Positions 25,501 to 35,480 of a DNA stretch of 64,000 nucleotides are shown one piece after another. How positions within the stretch are numbered: the stretch's first letter is position 1; each line of letters starts with the position of its first letter. The DNA comes from Bathynomus jamesi (taxonomy: Eukaryota; Arthropoda; Malacostraca; Isopoda; Cirolanidae). The translations under genes and the position numbers were made by a program. The stretch covers positions 1 to 64,000 of the forward strand of contig JAJOZX010008815.1 in the NCBI GenBank assembly GCA_023014485.1, given 5' to 3'. The notes beneath the pieces are model-generated. The model was not told where the DNA came from and made no database searches. It saw only the letters and a list, made by a program, of their open reading frames with translations.

Positions 25501-28500
25501 CTTAAGGGCCAAATAAAATAAAATAAATAGTCCAATTTCACAATTATTTATTTGTTGAATTTTCTGTAACAACAAAAATTGTAGAATTGTATTTATTTTA
25601 TTAATAATAAAAGTTATTCAATTAAATTCAAAAATTCAACTCAAATTTCCAACTATTACTTCGTTTATATATTCTAAATTAATTAATTAATACTTCTTAT
25701 TCCTGATTCATATATTTTAATAATGATAATTACCTATAAAGTAATAGGTTTTACCTTTAATATTTTAGTTAAGCCTAAAGCTTGAGGGCCATTTTAAATG
25801 ACATCAATGATCCAGTTGACAATTTCACTCATTGTGTTATTGTAACAGTAAAATTTGTAATATTTAATATTTATTTTATAAAAACTAAAGAATTTTTATA
25901 TTGATTTTGATTTTGATGATGGATCTAAAGAAAAGGTTTGAGAAGATTTTGCAACACAGAAACACCAACTGAAAATAATTTTACCTGAAGGAGCATTTGT
26001 TGACGACAGTGAAGCTGATGATTTGAAAGCATTAATTTCGTTCGCTGTTCAGACATGAAATAAATTAATGTTAATTAATTACACTGGCCAACAAAATGAA
26101 ACTTTTTTTTCTCATCACAAACATGATCACACTTTTCTTAATGCATTTTTCGCGCTGATTCCGAATCTGGTTTTTTTTTTTTTTAGCACGTATAGTTATA
26201 TAGATACACTGGTTTTGATATTTTTAAGTTTTTGATATTGCTATAAGAAAATTTATGGATGTATAGATCACACTTAGGAATGCTAAACAACAAATACATC
26301 ATATACCTTATTCAATGTACTTATAAATAAAGAATATATACATTATTTTATTAAAAGCGCTGAGAGTGTGATTTCCTTTTGTAAATTTGGCCTGGATTGT
26401 CACGATACAGCATCCAACAATGGTCCGCCATCATGCTTTCATTCCAATATCCTTGGTAGCGCTTCTCCATCATCTGAATATCTTGATGGAAGCGCTCTCC
26501 TTGCTCGTCACTCACTGCACCAAGGTTTTCAGGAAAGAAATGTAAGTGGGAATGCAGGAAGTGAATTTTTAACGACATTCGACACTCCATTTCTTTGAAG
26601 GCATCAAGGAGGTTCTTGACTCCATCCTTATACGCAGGTGACTTGTTGCTTCCAAGAAAGTTTTCACATATCCATTTGAACGCCAGCCAAGCCTTCAATT
26701 CCAGCGGACTTAGGACTTTTTCAAATTCAGTATCATTCAAAACCTCCCTTATTTGTGGCCCAACAAAAATTCCTTCCTTCAATTTTGCTTCAGTAACCTT
26801 CGGAAATTTCCTTGAAAGGTATTGGAACCCTTCAGAATTGACTTTACCCATTGCTTTACGATACCCATTACCCATTAAAGGGACAGACTTTACGATACCC
26901 ATTTACCCACTAAAGGGACAGACTGGACATTGCTTATCCCTGGGACATATGTATACCTAAGTGGCCAGTCACTTTTGGTGTAATGTTCTATAGTGGCGCG
27001 ACTGTCCCACAGGCAAAGGAAACAACAAAATTTTGTGAATCCTGACTGCATACCCATAAGCATTCCTATAACTTTTAGATCTCCACAAACATTCCATTGA
27101 TGACTGTCGTATTTGATTGCCTTAAGTAGTATATCCATATTTCATATCTCTTTTAGATGGACGGAATGGGGAATGGGGATGGATGGCATTATATTACCAT
27201 TATGCAAAAGAACTGCTTTCAGGCTTCTCTGCGACGAATCAATAAAGAGGCGCCACTCAGATGCCACATACGTGTGAGATATGGCTGTAAATAGTCCATT
27301 GATGTCATGGCAATAACAGAGAGGACCGTCTACTGAAAAGAATGATGTTAATTCAAAATTCCGCATTCGGTAGTAACTAATAACGAACATTGTTCTCAAG
27401 TAAATTGTTCTCCTTTAGTCTTGAGGCGAGAAGCTCTGATTTCTCTTTAGACAGCGATAAGTCTCTAACAAGATCAGTCAACTGTCCTTGGGTTAACTTT
27501 TTAGGCTCTAAATGTCTACCTTCAAAAGTGTACTCTGGTTCTGTAGATGGTCCAGAAACGCCAGTTGCACCTTCATCACTTTCCATGTCATCTATGATAG
27601 AATCTAGCCTATCACTTGGGGGAATTGGAGTGGGCAATGTTTCATCATGTTTCACTGGTCTACGTGCTGAATCCAAGTTTGGATATACAATCTGGTGTTT
27701 GTTCTTGGCAGAAAACCCCATTAAGTTCACACTACAAAAATAACAGTCTTCATGATGATCTCTCGGCTCCCTCCATATCATGGGTATGGCAAATGGCATT
27801 GAAGCTTTCTTTTTGTTAAGCCAATCACGTAATCCATTTGAACAGTCAGAACAGATTTGATGTGGCGCCCATGGTTTATCTTGGTCACCTAGATGGCAAC
27901 CAAAGTATAGCTTGTATATTTTCTTAATGTCGGTTGTAATACTTCGTCGCTGTGTTTTAGTTGTTAACTGGCCGCATACGAAACAGAACTTGTCGGGGTC
28001 ATTCTTACATTGTCGAGGCATGTTGACTGACCTGAGCAAACTATAAATTCAAAAAAATGTACACCAACTTGACACAACAAGTTCTTGGACTGGACTGATC
28101 TTTTGACACACAAAGCACGGCGTTGTTGCCTGAATCACAATGCTGCTAGACGTAAAAGCTCACACCTGAAATACATAAGATGTATAATTAAGATAATTGA
28201 AATAAATAAGATGAATAAACTAAAAAAACACAATAAAATAAACACAATCAAATGTTGAAATATTAGTATTTTGCCTATTTAAAATGGTTAAATCTGTGGT
28301 TATATATATGCCTTCATCTTGAAAACTATACGTGCTAGAAAAAATCTGAATGCAGTTTTGGAATCAGCGTGAACAATGCTATCCAGCCACCACAAATATT
28401 ACTCTGATGAAAAATCTTTGTTGACCAGTGTTATTGGAAAGGATTCACGCATGAATACTTGCGTTCAAAGTTAAAATTTATCACTGAACAAATGAATAAT

Positions 28501-28546
28501 TCGCAGTTATTTTGTAATGCTAAATTAGGGTAGCTGCCCTTGCAGC

Positions 28547-28578
<32 letters not shown>

Positions 28579-30510
28579 TTCAACTGCAAAGAACACGCAG
28601 TATAATTAACGTAAAGAACGACGCTTGTATAGAACATTCCGCGCAAGATGAGGAGGGAGAACGAACAAATGAAAAAAATGAGGTAACCACCCGGGAATCG
28701 AACCCGGGATCTTCCGATTGCCGGTCAGATATGATAACCACTACACCATGGTCCTCACTCGATCAGAAGTCGTAATTGTCCTACATACGCGCAGAAACCA
28801 ATGCCCCGAGAGGGGCACCTCCCGCATGCCGCACCTATATATACATTTCAACTGCAAAGAACACGCAGTATAATTAACGTAAAGAACGACGCTTGTATAG
28901 GAGAACATTCCGCGCAAGATGAGGAGGGAGAACGAACAAATGAGAAAATGAGGTAACCACCCGGGAATCGAACCCGGGATCTTCCGATTGCCGGTCAGAT
29001 ATGATAACCACTACACCATGGTCCTCACTCGATCAGAAGTCGTAATTCTCCTACACATATATATATATAAATATGGGAATGAACTCAGAATGGTTCCCTG
29101 AGTTTTTATGATACACACAGACCGTGCATGGAACAAGGAACTCTTCTGGGATAATTAAATCCACTATAGTCCGAATAATTAATGGTAAATGACAACTACC
29201 ATAGTTTTTCTTTTTCATGATGCTAGCCCGACGTGGGCAACGGGTCACTCGCAAAGAGGTCCCATAAATATAGCTTCCCTCACCAGCTATCTGCAAAGCA
29301 GACAGGATCCAGCTTTAGGACATGGATCTAGGGTTTAAAGCAGCCTAGCCCTGCTACAGTTAGAACCTCAATATAAGCAAAAGAATCGCTGTCTTCACGT
29401 CAGATTGAATACATCAAAGAAAAAGGGGTAACTATTATATTTTAGCCAAAAACCAAAACTTAAACCTCAACTGGCAGAATTGAGCGTCCACTTTTCAAGA
29501 CACATAACATGTCCGTTTCAAGATGGGAATGAACTCAGAATGGTTTCCTGAGTTTTTTATGATACACACAGACCGTGCATGGAACAAGGAACTCTTCTGG
29601 GATAATTAAATCCACTAGGCTAGGGCTAGGCTGCTTTAAACCCTAGATCCATGTCCCAAAGCTGGATCCTGTCTGCTTTGCAGATAGCTGGTGAGGGAAG
29701 CTATATTTATGGGACCTCTTTGCGAGTGACCCGTTGCCCACGTCGGGCTAGCATCATGAAAAAGAAAAACTATGGTAGTTGTCATTTACCATTAATTATT
29801 CGGACTATAGTGGATTTAATTATCCCAGAAGAGTTCCTTGTTCCATGCACGGTCTGTGTGTATCATAAAAAACTCAGGGGACCATTTTGAGTTCATTCCC
29901 ATCTTGAAACGGACATCTTATGTGCCTTGAAAAGTGGACGCTCAATTCTGCCAGTTGAGGTTTAAGGTTTGGTTTTTTACTAAAAATATAATAGGTACCC
30001 CTTTTTCTTTGATGTATTCAATCTGACGTGAAGGCAGCGAGTCTTTTGCTTATATTGAGGTTCTAAATGTAGCAGGGTTAGGCTGCTTTAAACCCTAGAT
30101 CCATGTCCCAAAGCTGGATCCTGTCTGCTTTGCAGATAGCTGGTGAGGGAAGCTATATTTATGGGACCTCTTTGCCAGTGACCCGTTGCCTACGTCGGGC
30201 TAGCATCATGAAAAAGAAAAACTATGGTATTTGTCATTTATCATTACTTATTCGGACTATAGTGGATTTAATTATCCCAGAAGAGTTCCTTGTTCCATGC
30301 ACGGTCTGTGTGTATCATATATATACATATATACATACATATATATACATATATATGATGTAAACCACAAGGAAAAAGAAAAATGATTCCAAGCCCTTTC
30401 GTGTATTATTCAGAAGTACACCTCGTCAGGTGTATTTCTGCATCATTTTTCTTTTTCCTTGTGGATGTGCATCATTCATTCATTTCGCGTGTCTAATTCT
30501 GAAATTCATC

Positions 30511-30546
<36 letters not shown>

Positions 30547-31173
30547 AATGAATTTCACAATTAAACACGTGAAATGAATGAATGCTGCAAACCACAAGGA
30601 AAAAGAATTGTGAAACTCATCCCATATATATATACATTTCAACTGCAAACAACACGCAGTATAAATAACGTAAAGAACGACGCTTGTATAGGAGAACATT
30701 CCGCGCAAGATGAGAAGAGAGAACAAACAAATGAAAAAATGAGGTAACCACCCGGGAATCGAACCCGGGATCTTCCGATTACCGGTCAGATATGATAACC
30801 ACTACACCATGGTCCTCAATCGATCAGAAGTCGTAATTCCTCTACATACGCGCAGAAACCAATGCCCCGAGGGGGGCACCTCCCGCATGCCGTATCTATA
30901 TATACACATTTCAATTGCAAAGAACACGCAGTATAAATAACGTAAAGAACGACGCTTGTATAGGAGAACATTCCGCGCAAGATGAGAAGAGAGAACGAAC
31001 AAATGAAAAAATATATGGGATGAATTTCACAATTAGACACGCGAAATGAATGAATGATGCACACCCACAAGGAAAAAGAAAAATGATTTAGAAATACACC
31101 TGACGAGGTGTACTTCTGAATAATACACGAAAGGGCTTGGAATAATTTTTCTTTTTCCTTGTGGTTTACATCA

Positions 31174-31210
<37 letters not shown>

Positions 31211-32326
31211 TAAGCCTATTATTATTATAATTATTTATTATTTGCAACTATCCCATGTGTTCAAACTCTTCATAGGCCTATTCTTTTAAATAATTATTTT
31301 GTTTAAATGTTTTTTAAATATTCGTGCGATATTCAAGATTTATACTAAATCCCGGGATTGCATACGTTTGAATCCAGGTGTACCGGGATTGGGAAGAACT
31401 GGGAAATTGATGAACCCTCATGAATACCTTCTACTACCATCATTTTTAATAGAGCACATTTCAAATTATTTCACGTGAAATCAATTATTATCGTCATTGT
31501 ATATTAGGTTATGATGACTACGTGTTATAAGGTAAACTTACCCATTTCAATCACTCTTGAACTTAAAGAACAAATAAGACTTTCTGTCTTCGGTTCGTAT
31601 CTTTGGTTTTTGGAGTTTTTGTTTTCAAATGCGGTCAAAAGCGAGTCTACTTTCGAATCCACATCGGTCATCTTTGTAGACACAATTTCCAGCAACGATT
31701 TTGTATTAACTGAAATGCAACATCAGTAACAAAATAAATATTTTGTAATAAATGCAAAAAAAATTTACTTTTCTACTTGAAAGTCAAATTATGATAATAA
31801 AAACCCACTCTAATAGAGAGAGTTTATTGCCACAACAGTTTCGATGCCCACTGGCATCCTCTTCGGGTGGATACTGAAAAATGAATTCGTTTATCTGTAT
31901 CCACCCGAAGAGGATGCCAGTGGGCATTGAAACTGTTGTGGAAATAAACTCTGTCTATAAGAGTGGGTTTTTATTATCATAAATATTTTGTAGTTTAATG
32001 GAAAAATTGGCTTCTTATTTACGTTACTTTTACTTTGTCCACAGAACAAGTCTGGATCCCAAACGCGTTTCAGTAAATTTGAAATTCAATAATTGAGAGT
32101 AGAAGCGAGTTTTAAATATAAATTTGTGTAATTGAATGCAATTAATTTTACCTTTTTAAAATAAAAATTCTTACGTGAAAACCCAATGATAATTTAAACA
32201 GTCTGAATAGTGTATGAAATTACCTGTCATTGAGTTTCCATTGCTTTCGGCGACAGTGTTGACAAACAGCACAAACACAACAACAAAAATCATATGAAAT
32301 GAAAGTGAAAGGTCGTAATTTGGCAT
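15760..32326 (-). CDS. Secreted coiled-coil protein with fucolectin-like domain (5 exons, 3' incomplete)
   Basis: Predicted coding exons are 32326-32224, 31709-31542, 18131-17979, 17234-17108 and 15922-15760. All have AG acceptors and GT donors and compatible phases (1,1,1,2,0). Exon 1 gives a signal peptide (MPNYDLSLSFHMIFVVVFVL...). Exons 2-3 give an amphipathic stalk (SLLEIVSTKMTDVDSKVDSL; ELRSEFETMKSSFEKEK). Exons 4-5 give FNVFLRKPSNAS, then SYPSQNAIDEDF, then SNPWWFVDLE, the pattern of fucolectin/tachylectin-4-pentraxin (F5/8 type C-like) domains. Such proteins are secreted sugar-binding lectins, often immune-related. The final part of the domain lies in exons not found. Exon 3 could instead run on to a stop at 17938, and the exon 4 donor is the weakest junction. 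Intron 2 is about 13.4 kb. Confidence 0.6.
16000..17100. repeat. Intron 4: TA/CA tract, otherwise featureless
   Basis: Contains a compound (TA)n/(CA)n microsatellite at 16318-16385. The rest is AT-rich, with no ORF or recognised repeat. Confidence 0.6.
17240..17930. other. Intron 3: no feature recognised
   Basis: AT-rich sequence between predicted exons 3 and 4 of the lectin-like gene. The 17648-17839 minus frame has no family resemblance. Confidence 0.5.
18152..18240. repeat. (TA)n(CA)n microsatellite
   Basis: Long TA tract passing into CACACAC, which forms the left flank of the mariner element. The inverse (GTGTGT then TA) forms the right flank at 19535-19586. Confidence 0.9.
18241..19534 (-). 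mobile_element. mariner element
   Basis: A 1294-bp element with inverted ends ACGAGGGTAATTCAATAAGT (left) and ACGAGGGTACTTCAATAAGT (right), the usual size and end type of mariner. Both ends sit inside microsatellites, so the TA duplication cannot be read directly. Confidence 0.9.
18292..19361 (-). pseudogene. mariner transposase (DD34D type), two lesions
   Basis: Starting at the ATG near 19355, the frame has the mariner N-terminal helix-turn-helix (EQRSVVRFLWVEG; RQSVYEWIQIFKEGR). An in-frame TAG interrupts it at about 19158. It resumes through ITGDKTWIHHYEPESKRQ (first catalytic Asp). A deletion with frameshift near 18810 removes a short segment before AQPSAGKVMLTLFWD. The rest is open and has VILLHDSARSH (second Asp) and SSPDLAPSDFYLF (third Asp, 34-residue spacing type). 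The stop plus frameshift make it inactive. It lies on the same strand as, and inside intron 2 of, the lectin-like gene. Confidence 0.88.
19690..21440. repeat. Intron sequence with a dispersed repeat and CA/TA tract
   Basis: 20325-20560 is an inverted copy of 33880-34095 (shared landmarks: GTTAGACAGTAGACAGGGAG versus a CTATCTTCTGTCTAAC segment, plus an 'AGCATGCTCTCAAACACAC' stretch), a dispersed repeat of unknown type. 21170-21300 is (CA)n followed by (TA)n. No gene was recognised. Confidence 0.5.
21480..22075 (+). pseudogene. DDE_3/DUF4817-type (Tc1/mariner-like) transposase fragment
   Basis: Plus-strand frames give an N-terminal helix-turn-helix (LTIDDRVNLV, then a W/FKETGSVHDRP linker ending the HTH region near 21660-21700). 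After frameshifts comes WIMFSDEAIFHLNG followed by VNRHNARYWTNDNPHWMEE. The IMFSDEA Asp is the first catalytic residue of the family. The sequence loses similarity after about 22060, so the remaining catalytic residues are gone. At least one stop and two frameshifts are present. Confidence 0.75.
22320..24725 (+). pseudogene. CR1-like LINE, heavily mutated
   Basis: Successive plus-strand frames show an endonuclease end (IFLCSDFNFPFMNYKRIG; then SIISDHNIIEITI near 22650-22690), an RT domain (ANIVPIYKGEGRSETKNYRP near 23520-23580, then VSLTSHLSKIF; an IYTDFNKSFNKCDH segment near 23740-23780; an FADGTKIS segment standing where FADDTKI is expected near 24010) and a C-terminal region (LEYCSVLTSPYKKED near 24400-24450). 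Many stops and indels. Asp-Asp in the catalytic box is now Asp-Gly, so it is inactive. Confidence 0.75.
24840..25510 (+). pseudogene. Second LINE tail
   Basis: YCTLVWGNSANNTLIKQSV, then IQKRAIRL, then LFKELKPLKLKDVIKL are the post-RT tail of Jockey/CR1-like LINEs. The sequence then runs into AT-rich 3' UTR-like sequence with a repeated AGTAAAGCCTAAAAGCTTAAGGGCC / TAAGCCTAAAGCTTGAGGGCC landmark (25480, 25770). Confidence 0.6.
25935..26060 (+). other. Possible coding remnant
   Basis: A short frame, LKIILPEGAFVDDSEADDLK, is bounded by a stop on each side and cut off by the transposon at 26082. Origin unknown. Confidence 0.2.
26082..28430 (-). mobile_element. CACTGG-ended unclassified DNA transposon, copy 1 (TSD TTA)
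   Basis: A 2349-bp element. The left end is CACTGGCCAACAAAATGAAA and the right end (reverse complement) is CACTGGTCAACAAAGATTTT. TTA flanks it at 26079-26081 and 28431-28433. It encodes one broken transposase-like protein on the minus strand. CACT-starting ends and 3-bp duplications resemble CMC/EnSpm elements, while TWA duplications recall Harbinger. I cannot assign the superfamily with confidence. Confidence 0.85.
26351..28020 (-). pseudogene. DDE-like transposase of the CACTGG element, copy 1
   Basis: The ATG at 28020 starts MPRQCKNDPDKFCFVCGQ, a cysteine-rich N-terminal finger (CFVCG, ICSDCS, CYFCSV). An acidic proline-rich linker and coiled coil follow. The frame breaks by a 1-nt insertion near 27379 and continues as LFIDSSQRSLKAVLLHNGN (candidate Asp 1), VCGDLKVIGMLMGMQ (candidate Asp 2), CCFLCLWDSR (CxxC, as in several eukaryotic DDE families) and VSDEQGERFHQDIQMMEKRY (candidate Glu), ending QRF-stop at 26351. 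Near 26870-26930 a ~38-bp local duplication replaces conserved sequence. The family is multicopy in arthropods and Hydra from memory and has no name known to me. Confidence 0.7.
28567..29056 (-). repeat. tRNA-derived SINE-like repeat, two tandem copies
   Basis: Units at about 28567-28838 and 28839-29056 share a tRNA-like block (28678-28757 and 28949-29027 on the minus strand) with A box TGGTGTAGTGG and B box GGTTCGATTCC, followed by a T run. A tail TTGTTCGTTCTCCCTCCTCA... ends in (TA)n. Further copies are at 30632-30897, 30898-31012 (partial) and 35868-35936 (partial). The folded anticodon would be GGC, but position 33 is C and the acceptor pairs poorly, so this is not a normal tRNA gene. Confidence 0.75.
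29073..30320. repeat. ~450-bp satellite-like tandem repeat arranged as an inverted pair
   Basis: A unit of about 451-456 bp occurs in minus orientation at 29073-29523 plus a partial copy to 29618. It then flips at 29618 and continues in plus orientation through about 30320. Landmarks are GGGAATGAACTCAGAATGG at 29073 and 29524, and GCTTTAAACCCTAGATCC at 29634 and 30090. A truncated copy lies at 35663-35853. Each unit has an open frame containing SYIYGTSLRVTRCPRRAS, which I do not recognise and think is incidental. Confidence 0.7.
30355..30515. repeat. Snapback repeat with hammerhead-like core (copy A)
   Basis: CCACAAGGAAAAAGAAAAAT and its inverse flank a centre whose minus strand reads CTGACGAGGTGTACTTCTG, then AATAATACAC, then GAAAGG. 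A related inverted copy lies at 31016-31175, others at 33489-33655 and 41705-41915, and a divergent one at 35518-35645. Confidence 0.6.
30632..31012 (-). repeat. tRNA-derived SINE-like repeat, copy 3 and partial copy 4
   Basis: Same unit as at 28567. The tRNA-like block is at 30740-30818 with one change (ACCGGT for GCCGGT sense in the loop flank). Copy 4 lacks the tRNA part. Confidence 0.7.
31016..31175. repeat. Snapback repeat with hammerhead-like core (copy B)
   Basis: Inverted relative to copy A. The plus strand at 31099-31136 reads CCTGACGAGGTGTACTTCTG, then AATAATACACGAAAGGGC. GTGTA pairs with TACAC to form the internal hairpin between the CTGACGA and GAAA boxes. Confidence 0.6.
31791..31980. 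repeat. 190-bp palindrome with hammerhead-like arms
   Basis: Arms 31791-31874 and 31897-31980 are near-perfect inverses. The right arm contains CCCGAAGAGGATGCCAGTGG followed by GCATTGAAACTG. GATGCC and GGCAT pair around AGTG, between CGAAGA and GAAAC boxes like those in Penelope-type hammerhead ribozymes. Confidence 0.6.
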
Positions 32327-32339
32327 TTTAAAGCCTTAA

Positions 32340-33330
32340 ATAACGATCATTAAAAGTTTATTAACTATAATTTGGAGGAACACTTTACGATTAAGAACCC
32401 AAATATTAAATATTAAATATCCAAATATGAAAAACTGTCCAATTTTTTTCTTCTTTGAAGTGAACCAAATCAAAGTATACACTTACGAGTAACGAGAGCC
32501 TCTTAGTCTGTCTCTCTTTTTATTGTGTTTATATCCCTCCTCAAAACCCATCCTTCAATTCCGTCCTCTACTGTAATACTCGCCTGATATACGTGAGAGC
32601 AGTTGAACCTATAATCAGTTTAGAGGAGAGTCGAGGACTAAACATTCGTCCTTCACCAAAAATTGTGAAGATAAACATTTCAAATTACGTATTTTCCTTT
32701 CCTTCATTAAAACATTGAAAATGACGCGGAGATTTCACGTTTCAACTCTGCACGAACAATATTGTAAATGTTTGGGTCTAATTTCGTTTAAAATGAGGAA
32801 ACACCTGTTGTGAGTAAATTTTCAACATATTTATGACTCCACCTTCGGGAGACATCAATTCACATAGTTTCGGCAAATAGTTCGCCAAGAAATATACAGT
32901 TTCTAAAGAGCAGAAAAAGTACTATCTGGGAGTAGTCCGTTTTTATTTGGCTATTTCAATCTTTTTGGTGACACGAATGAAATGAAATTAAAAATCAGTC
33001 ATTTGCGATTAATTTTTTATGGTTTTTAGAAGTTTTAAGTTTCTAGGCGAACTTTTTTCCGGAAATGTACCTATTTAATTTACAAAAAAAAAATGTTTAG
33101 CCTCATTTACTGTATTTAAGTGCAACATTTACATAATTACGAGTCTCTAAATTAGCAAAAAAAGAGGTGACGGTAAACGAAACAAAGTGAAGGAATTTAA
33201 CTTTTCTCTTAATAAGATCCATTTTATTTGTCCGATAAAATGTTATAATAAAATTCTTTGGAATATTAGTCAAATTAAGAGGGATTTTGAAGGAAAATAC
33301 ACTATTTTCTCTCTCTCTCTCTCTCGCTCT

Positions 33331-33360
<30 letters not shown>
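32340..33360. other. Upstream region of the lectin-like gene
   Basis: 5' flank of predicted exon 1. AT-rich, with no clear promoter element that I would call. It ends in (CT)n and (TA)n tracts at 33308-33364. Confidence 0.4.
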
Positions 33361-33364
<4 letters not shown>

Positions 33365-33368
<4 letters not shown>

Positions 33369-33494
33369 GGTGTTTCAGGTCGACCCTAGAAATATGGAAA
33401 TTGGCGGAATTCTTAATTTGACCTAATTTGTACAGATTTGCTACAGATTCCGCCAATTTCCATATTTCTAGGGTCGACCTGAAACACCTTGTAT
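33365..33494. mobile_element. Short foldback MITE
   Basis: Near-perfect inverted ends of ~45 bp, ACAGGGTGTTTCAGGTCGAC and its inverse, around a short loop and flanked by TA. ACAGGGTG ends in a TA context suggest a Tc1/mariner-related MITE. Confidence 0.75.
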
Positions 33495-33647
33495 ATGATG
33501 CAAATCCACAAAGAAAAAGAAAAATGATTCCAAGGCCTTTCGTGTATTCAGAACACCCCGTCAGGGAATGTACTTGGAATCATTTTTCTTTTTCCCTCTG
33601 GGTTTGATTCATTCATTCATTTCACGTGTTTAATTGTGAAATTCAGC

Positions 33648-33655
<8 letters not shown>
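33489..33655. repeat. Snapback repeat with hammerhead-like core (copy C)
   Basis: Adjacent to the MITE. The minus strand near 33538-33577 reads CTGACGGGGTGTTCTG, then AATACACGAAAGGCC. The second box is degraded (CGG for CGA). Confidence 0.5.
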
Positions 33656-33685
<30 letters not shown>

Positions 33686-34217
33686 TAGAACGTATTTTCT
33701 TTCAGTATTTCTCTTAATTTGACTCATATTCATAATAATATTCATGGAAATATTCATAATTCATATTCGTAATAATTTTCATAATAATAATATTCATAAT
33801 AAATGTCCCCACTTCTGGCTACCCCGGCAGCAGGGGAGCCAGAAGTGGGGATATTTGTGGTCCCCTCCCCAGGGGACTTCGAGGCTCTTGGAGTGGTTGC
33901 CTTTTTTTTTTAAATTTTGAAAAGCTTATGTAGTGTGTAGAATGCCTGTGTGTGTTCTGAAGAATAGGGAGAGAAGTGTGTGTGTTTGAGAGCGTGCTGG
34001 ACTGCTTACAGAAAAAGATCAGCCAAGGAGGACAGTAACAGGAGAAACGGGAGTTTCAGCACTCCCTATCTTCTGTCTAACGGTCCCCCCCCTCCCCCAG
34101 CTTACTTCCCTGGTCGATTGATGTCTACAATCTCCTCTTTATAATGGAACCGAAATTCTCGTTCATGATATATATATATATATAATATATATATATTATA
34201 TGGACAATTAGTGATTA

Positions 34218-34368
34218 ACACTGGGAAGCAATATGTTAAAGTGATATACACTGGGAAGCAATATGTTAAAGTGATATACACTGGGAAGCAATATGTTAAA
34301 GTGATATACACTGGGAAGCAATATGTTAAAGAGAGGTTCCTGGGAAGCAATATGTTAAAGTGACCTCT
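34218..34368. repeat. 30-bp tandem repeat, about five units
   Basis: The unit ACACTGGGAAGCAATATGTT + AAAGTGATAT starts at 34218, 34248, 34278 and 34308. A diverged fifth unit follows. Confidence 0.9.
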
Positions 34369-34869
34369 CCTCTGCATCACAGGATATGCCCTGTAGAAAA
34401 TGAAATAGAAATATCATTATGTCAACAAAATAGATAGAGACTTTTGGACCCACCTGTATAATTTCCTACAACCTTTGCAGTTTGCTACCACATTCAATCC
34501 CTTAACCATCCTAACCCCCCCCCACCCCCCACCACCCCCCCCAAAAACGTTCTTCCTTTTCCTAAAATTTCGTCATGTAATCTCCCTTCCCTTATCAAAA
34601 AAAAATGAAACTGGAATGGAAATAAAGCCTAAAATTTTCTCCTACATATTCAAAGGTACCGGAACGCCGTTTCGGCACGTTCCGTCAGGAAAAAAGCTCG
34701 ATTTAATACTAGGGTTGGTAAGTCAGTTAATAAAATAATATGAATCACCTGAAGACTAAAGCCCCCAATGTTACCACCTGTAGACTCGAGCCCCCACCCA
34801 ACTTTCTCCCTCTGAAGAATAGAGCCCCTATTTTTACAGGTGAAAAAAAAAGTCTTATTTAATAATTTA

Positions 34870-35190
34870 TTGTTATATTGGTACTGTAAAGCAAAAAACG
34901 AATTATATTTGGTAATGTAAAGCAAAAACCAAGAATTATTTGGTACTATAAAGCAAACACCAAGAATTATTTGGTACTGTAAAGCAAAAACCAAGAATTA
35001 TATTTGGTACTGTAAAGCAAAAACCAATAATTATTTAGTACTGTAAAGCAAAAAACAAGAATTTTATTTGGTACTGTAAAGCAATACAAGAACAAAAGTT
35101 TTGAAAAGCATTTTGTGAATATTTATCATGCCACATATTGCTTTACAGTACCAATATAATTCTTGTGATTTGCTTTACAGTACTAAATAT
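34870..35190. repeat. 31-36-bp tandem repeat with inverted end
   Basis: At least six units of TTTGGTACTGTAAAGCAAAA + ACCAAGAATTA lie at 34870-35090. Inverted units follow at 35140-35190 (TTGCTTTACAGTACCAATAT), so the array folds back on itself. Confidence 0.85.
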
Positions 35191-35212
35191 AATAATAAAT
35201 TTAAACTGAATG

Positions 35213-35350
35213 CCCGGTTAGGCCAACTGTAAGCCCTTGACGATTGGTTAGGTCAAGTCGTGATATTTTCGTTAAGTTTTAACGAAAATATCACGACTTA
35301 ACCTAACCAATCGTCAAGGGCGTACAGTTGACCTAACCGGGCATTCAATA
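35213..35350. repeat. Stand-alone copy of the shared palindromic core
   Basis: Arms GAATGCCCGGTTAGGCCAAC and its inverse enclose CGATTGGTTAGGTCAAGTCG, a GATATTTTCGTTAA turn, and the inverse arm. It is the same core found inside the GG-ended elements, here without a recognisable target duplication. Confidence 0.75.
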
Positions 35351-35425
35351 ATTTGGAAGGGTAAATCAAAACATTTGACTGAACTGACGTCACTAGGACC
35401 AAAAATGTGTTAGTTATAGTTAACG

Positions 35426-35426
<1 letters not shown>

Positions 35427-35460
<34 letters not shown>

Positions 35461-35480
35461 TTATATATATATATATATAT
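35427..35480. repeat. (TA)n microsatellite
   Basis: TA tract between the palindromic core and the divergent snapback repeat at 35518-35645. Confidence 0.9.

Noticed and set aside
28678..28757. Functional tRNA gene
   Set aside because: A and B boxes are good, but the acceptor stem mismatches, position 33 is C, and the block is part of a multicopy unit with a common tail.
29651..29890. Repeated 79-86-codon ORF with SYIYGTSLRVTRCPRRAS
   Set aside because: It occurs once per ~450-bp satellite unit and is preserved only because the units are near-identical; no domain, no separate coding signal.
33820..33870. Strong terminator-like hairpin (GCCAGAAGTGGGG inverted)
   Set aside because: An isolated short inverted repeat in a eukaryotic repeat region; no transcript context supports a terminator.
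34218..34368. CRISPR-like array
   Set aside because: The 30-bp units are contiguous tandem repeats without spacers, in an animal genome.
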